From positions 3,038,001 through 3,102,000 of the forward strand of contig NZ_CP058246.1 in the NCBI RefSeq assembly GCF_013388355.1: DNA of 64,000 nucleotides, written 5' to 3'. Each line of letters begins with the position of its first letter. Within the stretch, counting starts at the first letter, position 1. Below, one piece after another: positions 27,580 through 34,912 of the stretch. This DNA comes from Flavobacterium sp. LPB0248 (GTDB lineage: Bacteria; Bacteroidota; Bacteroidia; Flavobacteriales; Flavobacteriaceae). The notes beneath the pieces are model-generated. The model was not told the DNA's origin. It was given only the letters and a program-made list of their open reading frames with translations, and did not search any database. The translations under genes and the position numbers were made by a program.

Positions 27580-27658
27580 GATTTGTAGGATTTTGGGAGG
27601 AATGTTAAATTTAGTTTGTGTTGGTATTCGTTTTCAAAAATTAATTCAAGTTATCCTA

Positions 27659-27688
27659 AACAAGTGTTAATTTTTATTAACAAATATA
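27659..27688. promoter_or_regulatory. Control region of module 1
   Basis: CAAATATA at 27681-27688 is a perfect TAnnTTTG (-7) box when read on the minus strand, for the Roadblock pair. TGTTAATTTTTATTAACA just beside it is an inverted repeat, and AACAAGTGTT at 27659-27668 recurs at 39014-39023 in front of module 2. Confidence 0.45.
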
Positions 27689-27759
27689 AATTAAATTATG
27701 TATCATTGTAGTACCAAATCAGTAATAATTTTAATTATTTACGACGAAAAACTTACATT

Positions 27760-27975
27760 ATGGCTAAAGTATTGAAATTCAAAGAAGTAAACTCTGATGT
27801 AGAGCGCAGAATGAAAGAATTTGAAAAACTGCGTGTTAAATTTAAAGCAGATGTAAAAAAGGGCGAAGCTAAGAAACTGGCTGCCGGAAAAGAAAGCAAA
27901 GGGATTTTTAAGTCGATTTCAGAATTTTTCTCCGACAGCCCGAAAACGCCAGCAAAAGCTGCTGTAAAAAAGTAA
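27760..27975 (+). CDS. Small basic protein, module 1
   Basis: A 71-residue protein with no family I recognise. Residues 1-40 are a charged helix (DVERRMKEFEKLRVKFKADVKKGE), residues 43-58 contain GKESKGIFKSISEFFS, a basic amphipathic motif, and the tail is Lys/Ala/Pro-rich. The motif G-x-x-S-K-G-[IF]-F-K-x-I is shared with the 47-residue product at 38654-38797, and both are divergent from a Roadblock pair. No signal peptide or transmembrane helix is seen; a membrane-surface or nucleic-acid-binding role is possible but unproved. A terminator follows. Confidence 0.65.
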   Translation: MAKVLKFKEVNSDVERRMKEFEKLRVKFKADVKKGEAKKLAAGKESKGIFKSISEFFSDSPKTPAKAAVKK

Positions 27976-28030
27976 ACTTTATTAGGTTTAGATTAGCAGA
28001 TAAACTTGTTTGATTTGTTAGAAAAGAATT

Positions 28031-28056
28031 AACGCTCCTTTAGGAGCGTTTTTTTT
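28031..28056 (+). terminator. Terminator after the module 1 small protein
   Basis: AACGCTCCT and AGGAGCGTT form a tight stem with a 2-nt loop and a T run. The stem matches the terminator at 26581-26613. Confidence 0.85.
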
Positions 28057-28067
28057 GATTTAATTGT

Positions 28068-28075
28068 TATTTTTG
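28068..28075 (+). promoter_or_regulatory. -7 box of the lspA promoter
   Basis: TATTTTTG fits TAnnTTTG exactly, 20 bp before the ATG of lspA. No TTG lies at the consensus spacing. Confidence 0.5.
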
Positions 28076-28094
28076 CCCATCAAAAAATCATAAA

Positions 28095-28691
28095 ATGTCA
28101 TTACGAAAAGCGTATTTCCTTATATTTCTAGTTTTAATTGTTGATCAGCTTTCTAAAATTTATGTCAAAACAAATTTCGTTTTAGGCGAAGAAGTTGTAA
28201 TTGCCGATTGGTTTAGAATTCATTTTATTGAAAATGAAGGAATGGCTTGGGGAACAAAAATACCTGGAGAATATGGAAAGTTAATTCTAACGGTTTTTAG
28301 GATATTTGCTGTTGTTGGAATTGGCTGGTGGCTTTCTGATTCAATAAAAAAACGCCATTCTACGTATTTAGTAGTTGCTATTGCATTAATCTTTGCAGGA
28401 GCAGCAGGAAATATTATCGATTCTGTTTTTTACGGAGTTATTTTTGATGATAGTACTCATAATCTTGCAACAATTTTTTCTCCAACTCCATACGGAACTT
28501 GGTTTCATGGTTTGGTAGTAGATATGTTCTATTTTCCTATTTGGGAAGGAAATCTTCCTGAATGGCTTCCTTTATTTGGCGGAAAACATTTTGCATTCTT
28601 TAATGCTATTTTTAATGTAGCCGATGTTGCAATTTCTACTGGTGTAGGTATACTTTTGGTTTTCAATAGAAGAGCTTTCCCAAAACACTAA
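28095..28691 (+). CDS. lspA: Lipoprotein signal peptidase (signal peptidase II)
   Basis: A 198-residue inner-membrane aspartic protease that cleaves prolipoproteins at the lipobox. Motifs are in order: VDQLSK (residues 16-21), ENEGMAWG (46-53), GAAGNIIDS (102-110), GLVVDMF (139-145) and FNVADVAI (173-180). The catalytic pair is Asp109 and Asp177. Bacteroidota versions carry the extra 20-30 residues seen here between the last two motifs. The window's own SusD-like and DUF3298 lipoproteins are likely substrates. It lies after the ileS-dksA-module 1 stretch, with its own promoter. Confidence 0.92.
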   Translation: MSLRKAYFLIFLVLIVDQLSKIYVKTNFVLGEEVVIADWFRIHFIENEGMAWGTKIPGEYGKLILTVFRIFAVVGIGWWLSDSIKKRHSTYLVVAIALIFAGAAGNIIDSVFYGVIFDDSTHNLATIFSPTPYGTWFHGLVVDMFYFPIWEGNLPEWLPLFGGKHFAFFNAIFNVADVAISTGVGILLVFNRRAFPKH

Positions 28692-28713
28692 TTATTTTTA
28701 AAAATACAAGATA

Positions 28714-28777
28714 AAAAATTCCAAATTCCAATATTTGTTTGCAATTAGTGCTTCAAAAATTGGGATTTGGAATTTTT
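28714..28777. terminator. Inverted repeat with AAATTCCAAATTCCA words
   Basis: Arms at 28714-28731 and 28760-28777 match except for one position and enclose 28 nt. The words are the same as those at 12846-12890. It lies between lspA and the AddA-like gene and could terminate lspA. Confidence 0.6.
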
Positions 28778-28833
28778 CATTATTGGGATTTAATATTTAA
28801 TTGTACTATTTTTACAATACTAAAACCAAACTT

Positions 28834-31800
28834 ATGCAAAGTCCGTCTTTTTCCATTTATGATGCTTCTGCGGGATCAGGAAAGACGTATACTTTGGTAA
28901 AAGAATATTTAAAAATTATTCTTTCTTCTCCAAAAAACGATGCATATAGAAATATTCTAGCCATAACTTTTACCAATAAAGCGGTTCATGAAATGAAAAG
29001 CCGTATTGTTGGAAATCTGTCCGAATTTGCAAAAGACGATCCGTCTCCAAAAGCGGCGGATTTGATGGAGGATCTTTCTCGCGATACTGGGCTTTCAATT
29101 ATTAAAATTAAAACCAAGTCGCAGCAAATTATTAAGCACTTAATTCATAATTATGCTGCTTTTGATATTTCTACCATTGATAAATTTACCCATAAAGTTA
29201 TCCGTGCTTTTGCACACGACTTAAATCTTCCAATGACTTTTGAGGTTACATTGGATACCGAAAATTTATTGGTTGAAGCTGTTGACGCCATTATCGCACA
29301 AGCAGGCGAAGATGAAACTTTAACCAAATTGCTCATCGATTTTACAATGGAAAAAACCGATGACGATAAAAGTTGGGATATCTCACGAGAAATTCTCGAT
29401 ACTGGTAGATTGGTTCTGAATGAAAATAATCGAAACGAAATTCTGCATTTTCAAAACAAAACAATTGGAGAGTTTGTCGAAATTAAAAAGAAAATGCAAG
29501 CGCTTTGCAAAGAGCTGGAACAAACGAACGAAGGTCTTGCAACGAAAGCAATTGAATTAATTGATAAAAACGGAATTGATCAAAAATCATTTTCAAGAGG
29601 AACTTTTCCAAATCATTTGCAAAGTATTCGAGACGGAAAGTTTAATCCAAAAAATAAAACCTTTCATGAGTTTGATGATATTGCCATTAATAAAACGGCA
29701 AAGGATCGAGCTTTAATCGAAAATATTATTCCAGAATTACTTCAGATATTAAAAGAGGTTTATCAAAACTTTGAAAAAAGAGATTTCTATAAAGCTTTTC
29801 TAAAAAATATTACGCCACTTTCTTTGCTGAATACAGTAAGTAATGAACTTGCAAAAATTCAATCGGAACAGAATGTATTGTCAATTTCTGAATTCAATGC
29901 GATTATTCATCGCGAAATTCAGAATCAGCCAGCACCTTTTATTTACGAACGTTTGGGAGAGCGTTATCGTAATTTCTTTATTGATGAATTTCAGGATACA
30001 TCAGAAATGCAATGGCAGAACTTGATTCCACTGATTGATAATTCGCTTTCTGGTTTGGATGATTTTGGAAATAAAGGAACTCTGATGATTGTTGGAGATC
30101 CGAAACAATCTATTTATCGCTGGCGCGGAGGAAAAGCAGAACAATTTATCGAATTAAGTAAAGAAGAAGTAGCTTTTTTCCATCATGAAAAAGTAGTAAA
30201 ACATCTAGATACTAACTACAGAAGTTATAGCGAAGTTATTGAGTTTAATAACGCTTTTTTCAAATTGATTTCTAGTGAATTTTCTAATGAAGATTATAAA
30301 AATCTGTATGAGAATCATAGTTTTCAAAATACTAATTCAAAAAAAGGCGGTTATGTAAACATTTCCTTTCTTCCAATTATTGATAAAAATGACTTTGCAG
30401 ATGAAGACGATGTGGTGGAGAAATCAGATTTGTATGTTTTAGCTACTTTAAATACGATTCAAGAAGTTGTTAAGCAAGGTTTTGAATATAAAGATATAGT
30501 AATTCTGACCAGAAAAAGAGATCAGGGAATTGCAATTGCAAACTATTTGACGGAACAGGGAATTCCTCTGCTGTCTTCAGAAACTTTGATGATTCAAAAT
30601 GCGTCGGAAGTTCGTCTTATAATTCATCTTCTTAGGTATTTAAATAATAGCTCAGATTTAGAGTCAAAAGCTAACTTTTTACATTTCTTAGCTTCAACCA
30701 AAGATTTGTCTATGCCTATCCATGATTTTATTGCAATGGGAATGAATCATAGATTTGAAAAAGATTTTGAAGAATGGCTTCTAACGTTTGATGTTTCTTT
30801 TTCTTTTGAAGATGTTCGAAAAAAATCTTTGTATGAAGCAGTTGAAATTATTATTTCTAAATTTATTCTTCCGTCAGAAGGAAATGCCTATGTGCAGTTT
30901 TTTCTGGATATTGTTTTAGAAAGAGATATTAGAAACCAAGCTGGAGTTGCAGATTTTCTAATCTTTTGGGATAAGAATGCAGAGAAATTTAGTATTCCGT
31001 CTCCAGAGGGAAATAATGCTGTTCGAATCATGACCATTCATAAATCAAAAGGCTTGGAATTTCCAGTTGTAATTATGCCGTTTGCAGATGAAGATTATAA
31101 TCGAAAACCAAAAGACAAATTGTGGCTTGATACCGAGGAAATAGATTTAGGGATTCCAAAAGCATTGGTTGATAATAGTAGTGCAGTTGAAGGTTTTGGA
31201 GAAAGTGCATCGGCAGTTTTCAATTTGAAAAAGCAAGAAGAACTTTTAGATAATATAAATGTACTTTATGTTGCACTTACTCGTGCCGAAGAGCAATTGT
31301 ATGTTATTTCTCAATCGTTGAAAGCTAAGGCTGATGGTGAGTATCCAAATAATATGGCTTCCTTTTTTATTAAATTCTTGATTAATGCAGGGGTTTATGA
31401 TGAGGAAAAATTGAATTACGAGTTTGGAAATAAGACTAGGCTTTCAAAATCTTCTAAAACGGTCGATATGGTTAAATCGATTCCGATCGTAAGAGAGGTT
31501 TTGAATCCTAAAAACATTAAAATCGCCCAACGTGAAGCTTTAATGTGGGGGACGCATCAACAAGAAGCAATTTCGTATGGAAATATAGTGCATGAAATTT
31601 TGGCTTTTGTTAAAGATAAATCAGATATTGATTTGGCGGTTGCAAAATCGCTAGAAAACGGTTTGATAACTTATGATCAAGTTGATCAAGTGTTGCAGAC
31701 CTTGAGAGAAATTGTAAATCATCCAGAACTTAATATGTGTTTTGATGGAAATCACACTGTATTGAATGAGCAAACGATTGTTCAGAAAGAAGGAAGGATT

Positions 31801-31992
31801 TTAAAGCCTGATCGTGTTGTGTTTTTAGATAGCAAAGAGGCTTATCTACTAGATTATAAAACAGGGGTGTCTAATGCTAAGTATCAGCAGCAAATTCAGG
31901 AGTATCAAGATGCAATTGAAGATTTGGGGTACAAGGTGTTAAAAAAAGCTCTAGTATATATTGGAGAAGGAATTGAAGTAGTAAATTTGTGA
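28834..31992 (+). CDS. addA: AddA-like UvrD-family helicase with nuclease domain
   Basis: I choose the ATG at 28834 (MQSPSFSIYDASAGSGKT); the in-frame TTG at 28801 lies in the promoter-like leader. The 1052-residue product has Walker A (ASAGSGKT), the Walker B/DEAD-like FFIDEFQDTSEMQW, helicase motif VGDPKQSIYRWRGG, the conserved IMTIHKSKGLEFPVV and YVALTRAEEQLYV segments, and a C-terminal PD-(D/E)xK nuclease (KPDRVVFLD with LLDYKTG). It is the helicase-nuclease subunit of an AddAB-type enzyme for double-strand break resection. The AddB-like partner is at 34913, separated by kbl and ompA. Confidence 0.85.
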   Translation: MQSPSFSIYDASAGSGKTYTLVKEYLKIILSSPKNDAYRNILAITFTNKAVHEMKSRIVGNLSEFAKDDPSPKAADLMEDLSRDTGLSIIKIKTKSQQIIKHLIHNYAAFDISTIDKFTHKVIRAFAHDLNLPMTFEVTLDTENLLVEAVDAIIAQAGEDETLTKLLIDFTMEKTDDDKSWDISREILDTGRLVLNENNRNEILHFQNKTIGEFVEIKKKMQALCKELEQTNEGLATKAIELIDKNGIDQKSFSRGTFPNHLQSIRDGKFNPKNKTFHEFDDIAINKTAKDRALIENIIPELLQILKEVYQNFEKRDFYKAFLKNITPLSLLNTVSNELAKIQSEQNVLSISEFNAIIHREIQNQPAPFIYERLGERYRNFFIDEFQDTSEMQWQNLIPLIDNSLSGLDDFGNKGTLMIVGDPKQSIYRWRGGKAEQFIELSKEEVAFFHHEKVVKHLDTNYRSYSEVIEFNNAFFKLISSEFSNEDYKNLYENHSFQNTNSKKGGYVNISFLPIIDKNDFADEDDVVEKSDLYVLATLNTIQEVVKQGFEYKDIVILTRKRDQGIAIANYLTEQGIPLLSSETLMIQNASEVRLIIHLLRYLNNSSDLESKANFLHFLASTKDLSMPIHDFIAMGMNHRFEKDFEEWLLTFDVSFSFEDVRKKSLYEAVEIIISKFILPSEGNAYVQFFLDIVLERDIRNQAGVADFLIFWDKNAEKFSIPSPEGNNAVRIMTIHKSKGLEFPVVIMPFADEDYNRKPKDKLWLDTEEIDLGIPKALVDNSSAVEGFGESASAVFNLKKQEELLDNINVLYVALTRAEEQLYVISQSLKAKADGEYPNNMASFFIKFLINAGVYDEEKLNYEFGNKTRLSKSSKTVDMVKSIPIVREVLNPKNIKIAQREALMWGTHQQEAISYGNIVHEILAFVKDKSDIDLAVAKSLENGLITYDQVDQVLQTLREIVNHPELNMCFDGNHTVLNEQTIVQKEGRILKPDRVVFLDSKEAYLLDYKTGVSNAKYQQQIQEYQDAIEDLGYKVLKKALVYIGEGIEVVNL

Positions 31993-32077
31993 AAAAATTA
32001 ATCAGATGTTAAAGAAAAAACGAAGCTTTATTTTGGTTAAGTTGTTAATTTTTAACGTTTTAAATAAATAAAAAAAA

Positions 32078-33271
32078 ATGTACGGTAAAATAAAAGAGCA
32101 TTTGCAAAAGGAATTGCAGACAATTGAAGAAAATGGAATTTTCAAAAAGGAAAGAATCATCACTTCTCCGCAAGGTGCTGAAATTACAATTTCGACAGGA
32201 GAAACAGTGTTGAACTTTTGTGCGAATAATTATTTAGGGCTTTCTTCGCATCCAGAAGTGGTCCAAGCGGCTAAAGATGCAATGGATAGGCATGGTTTTG
32301 GAATGTCGTCTGTGCGTTTTATCTGCGGAACACAAGATATTCATAAAACATTAGAAAAAAAGATTGCTGATTTTTACGGTACAGAAGATACCATATTATA
32401 TGCAGCGGCATTTGATGCTAATGGAGGTGTATTTGAGCCTTTGTTGGGCGAAAATGATGCAATTATTTCAGATAGTTTAAATCACGCTTCTATTATTGAC
32501 GGGGTACGTTTGTGTAAAGCGGCTCGATATCGTTATGAAAATAATAATATGGAAGATCTAGAGCAGCAGTTAATAAAAGCAAATGAAGCAGGAGCTCGTT
32601 TTAAATTGATTGTAACTGATGGAGTTTTCTCTATGGATGGATTAGTTGCGCCATTAGATAAAATTTGCGACTTGGCTGATAAATATGATGCGATGGTAAT
32701 GGTGGATGAATGTCATGCAGCTGGTTTTATCGGAGCGACTGGAAAAGGAACTCTTGAAGCAAAAGGAGTAATGGGAAGAGTAGATATCATTACAGGGACC
32801 CTTGGAAAAGCTTTAGGTGGTGCTATGGGTGGATATACTACTGCGAAAAAAGAAATAATCGAATTGTTGCGTCAAAGATCAAGACCTTATTTGTTTTCAA
32901 ATTCATTGGCACCAGCAATTGTTGGAGCTTCAATTAAAGTGTTTGAATTATTAGAAAAAGATACTACGCTTCGTGATAAATTAGAGTGGAATACCAACTA
33001 CTTTAAAGACGGTATGAAAAAAGCTGGTTTTGATATTATTGATGGAGATTCTGCAATTGTTCCTGTTATGCTATATGATGCAAAATTATCTCAGACAATG
33101 GCTAATGAACTTTTGAAACAGGGAATTTACGTTATTGGATTTTTCTTTCCTGTGGTTCCAAAAGACAAAGCAAGAATACGAGTACAGCTATCTGCAGCCC
33201 ATGAAAAAGAGCACTTAGATAAAGCTATAAATGCCTTCACAGTTGTCGGTAAAATGTTAAAAGTTATATAA
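32078..33271 (+). CDS. kbl: Glycine C-acetyltransferase (2-amino-3-ketobutyrate CoA ligase)
   Basis: A 397-residue member of the alpha-oxoamine synthase PLP family. The PLP lysine is Lys244 in [29 protein letters not shown] binds the cofactor ring, and NYLGLSSHP near residue 51 is as in Kbl. It converts glycine and acetyl-CoA to 2-amino-3-ketobutyrate, or the reverse in threonine breakdown. The partner threonine dehydrogenase is not in the window. The gap of 85 bp from the AddA-like gene leaves shared transcription possible. Confidence 0.9.
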   Translation: MYGKIKEHLQKELQTIEENGIFKKERIITSPQGAEITISTGETVLNFCANNYLGLSSHPEVVQAAKDAMDRHGFGMSSVRFICGTQDIHKTLEKKIADFYGTEDTILYAAAFDANGGVFEPLLGENDAIISDSLNHASIIDGVRLCKAARYRYENNNMEDLEQQLIKANEAGARFKLIVTDGVFSMDGLVAPLDKICDLADKYDAMVMVDECHAAGFIGATGKGTLEAKGVMGRVDIITGTLGKALGGAMGGYTTAKKEIIELLRQRSRPYLFSNSLAPAIVGASIKVFELLEKDTTLRDKLEWNTNYFKDGMKKAGFDIIDGDSAIVPVMLYDAKLSQTMANELLKQGIYVIGFFFPVVPKDKARIRVQLSAAHEKEHLDKAINAFTVVGKMLKVI

Positions 33272-33317
33272 TTACCACTTCAGTTAAATTTTTGTAGGTT
33301 TTTTTTAACATTTCATT

Positions 33318-33347
33318 TTGTATTTAAAAAATTTGGTGTTACTTTTG
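33318..33347 (+). promoter_or_regulatory. Promoter of the OmpA-family gene
   Basis: TTG at 33318-33320, 19 bp spacer and TACTTTTG at 33340-33347 match the Bacteroidota consensus (TTG, 19-23 bp, TAnnTTTG) completely. Confidence 0.75.
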
Positions 33348-33384
33348 CTTGTAATTAACTAAATTGTAATTAAAAAAATTAAGT

Positions 33385-34848
33385 ATGAAACATCTTAACA
33401 AACTTTTAGTTGCTGTATTGATGGCGATGGGTTTAAGTTCTCACGCGCAAGACAGTAACAATCCATGGGCGATCTCTTTCGGGGTTAATGCTGTGGATAC
33501 TAGAACAAGTTCAGGAGCTGGTCATGGGTTTTTTGATCAACACTTCTCTCAGCCTTTCGCTGTAAAAGACAACTGGAATATTCTTCCATCTCTATCTTAC
33601 ATTGGAGTAAATAGATATGTAGGGCATGGTTTCTCAGTTGGTTTACAAGGATCTGTAAACAAAATTGACAAATATGTTACTTTTAATCCAACTGCTCCAG
33701 GGCATGATGGAAGAGGTAATGTTGTAACTAATCCTGGGGACTTAATGTACTACGGAATTGATGCTACTATTAAATATAGCTTCCAAGAATTAATCAAATC
33801 TAAAGTGGTTGATCCTTCGTTATCTGTAGGTGGTGGTTATACTTTCTTCGGAGATAGTAGTTTTGGTACAGTTAATCCAGGTGCTGGTGTTACTTTCTGG
33901 TTTACTGATGCTATTGGTCTTGAGCTTGCTACAAGATACAAATGGGCAGTTAGTGGTGATAGGCAAGATGCTAATGGTACTCCTGATGCTGTTTCTCACT
34001 TCCAACACACTGCAGGTTTAGTTTTCAAATTCGGAGGTAAAGATACTGACGGAGACGGAATCTATGACAAAGACGATGCTTGTCCAGATGTTGCTGGTTT
34101 AAAACAATTCAACGGATGTCCTGATACTGACGGTGACGGAATCGTTGATGCTTCTGATGCTTGTCCAGATGTATTTGGTTTAGCTGCATTAAACGGATGT
34201 CCTGATACTGACGGTGACGGAATCGCTGATAAAGATGACGCTTGTCCAGATGTTGCTGGTTTAGCTGCTTTAAAAGGTTGTCCTGATACTGACGGTGACG
34301 GAATCGCTGATAAAGACGATAAATGTCCTACAGTTGCTGGTCCTAAAGAAAATGGTGGTTGCCCATTCTTAGATGCTGATAAAGATGGTGTTGCTGACAA
34401 AGATGACGACTGTCCTACAGTTGCAGGTCCTGCTAGTAACAGAGGATGTCCAGAAGTAACTTCTGAGGCATTAGAAGATCTTAAAGTTCAAGCTAGAGCA
34501 ATCTACTTCAACTCAGGAAAAGCTACTTTCAAAACTGGTGACAAAGAAACTCCAGCTAGATTAGATGCAATTAAAGAAATCCTTAAAAACTATCCAAACG
34601 CGAAATTCTCTATCGAAGGACACACAGATAGTACAGGTTCTGCTAAAGTGAACGACAAACTTTCTCAAGAAAGAGCTGACGCTGTGAAAAATGCTTTAAT
34701 CGAAAGAGGTGTTAATCCAGAAAACTTAGAAGCTAAAGGATTTGGATCTTCTAAACCAGTTGCAAGTAACAAAACTGCTGCAGGTAAAGCACAAAACAGA
34801 AGAACTGAAATTAGACACATTGGTTCTAAATACCAAGGAAAACTATAA
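33385..34848 (+). CDS. OmpA-family outer-membrane protein with TSP3 repeats
   Basis: A 487-residue exported protein. A signal peptide ([22 protein letters not shown]) is followed by an eight-stranded-barrel-like region to about residue 215. Then come five thrombospondin type 3-like calcium-binding repeats (DTDGDGIxDKDDxCPDVAG) over residues 218-355, and last an OmpA C-terminal peptidoglycan-binding domain ([42 protein letters not shown]). The repeats are near-identical at DNA level. Such proteins link the outer membrane to the cell wall and are usually abundant; the strong promoter and terminator agree. Confidence 0.92.
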   Translation: MKHLNKLLVAVLMAMGLSSHAQDSNNPWAISFGVNAVDTRTSSGAGHGFFDQHFSQPFAVKDNWNILPSLSYIGVNRYVGHGFSVGLQGSVNKIDKYVTFNPTAPGHDGRGNVVTNPGDLMYYGIDATIKYSFQELIKSKVVDPSLSVGGGYTFFGDSSFGTVNPGAGVTFWFTDAIGLELATRYKWAVSGDRQDANGTPDAVSHFQHTAGLVFKFGGKDTDGDGIYDKDDACPDVAGLKQFNGCPDTDGDGIVDASDACPDVFGLAALNGCPDTDGDGIADKDDACPDVAGLAALKGCPDTDGDGIADKDDKCPTVAGPKENGGCPFLDADKDGVADKDDDCPTVAGPASNRGCPEVTSEALEDLKVQARAIYFNSGKATFKTGDKETPARLDAIKEILKNYPNAKFSIEGHTDSTGSAKVNDKLSQERADAVKNALIERGVNPENLEAKGFGSSKPVASNKTAAGKAQNRRTEIRHIGSKYQGKL

Positions 34849-34870
34849 TTTTAGTTTCTAAATAAAAAGG

Positions 34871-34900
34871 AAAAGCCATTCTTAATTGAATGGCTTTTTT
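34871..34900 (+). terminator. Terminator of the OmpA-family gene
   Basis: AAAAGCCATTC and GAATGGCTTTT pair across a 6-nt loop followed by a T run. The start of the AddB-like gene is 13 bp beyond it. Confidence 0.88.
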
Positions 34901-34912
34901 TATTTTTATACT

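Noticed and set aside
28801..28833. TTG start of the AddA-like gene
   Set aside because: It lies in the leader, and the ATG at 28834 begins exactly with the residues that precede the Walker A motif in the family.
34062..34400. Minus-strand open frame opposite the OmpA-family gene
   Set aside because: It is a mirror of the repetitive TSP3 coding DNA (DTDGDGI repeats); codon bias, promoter and orientation all fit the plus-strand gene.
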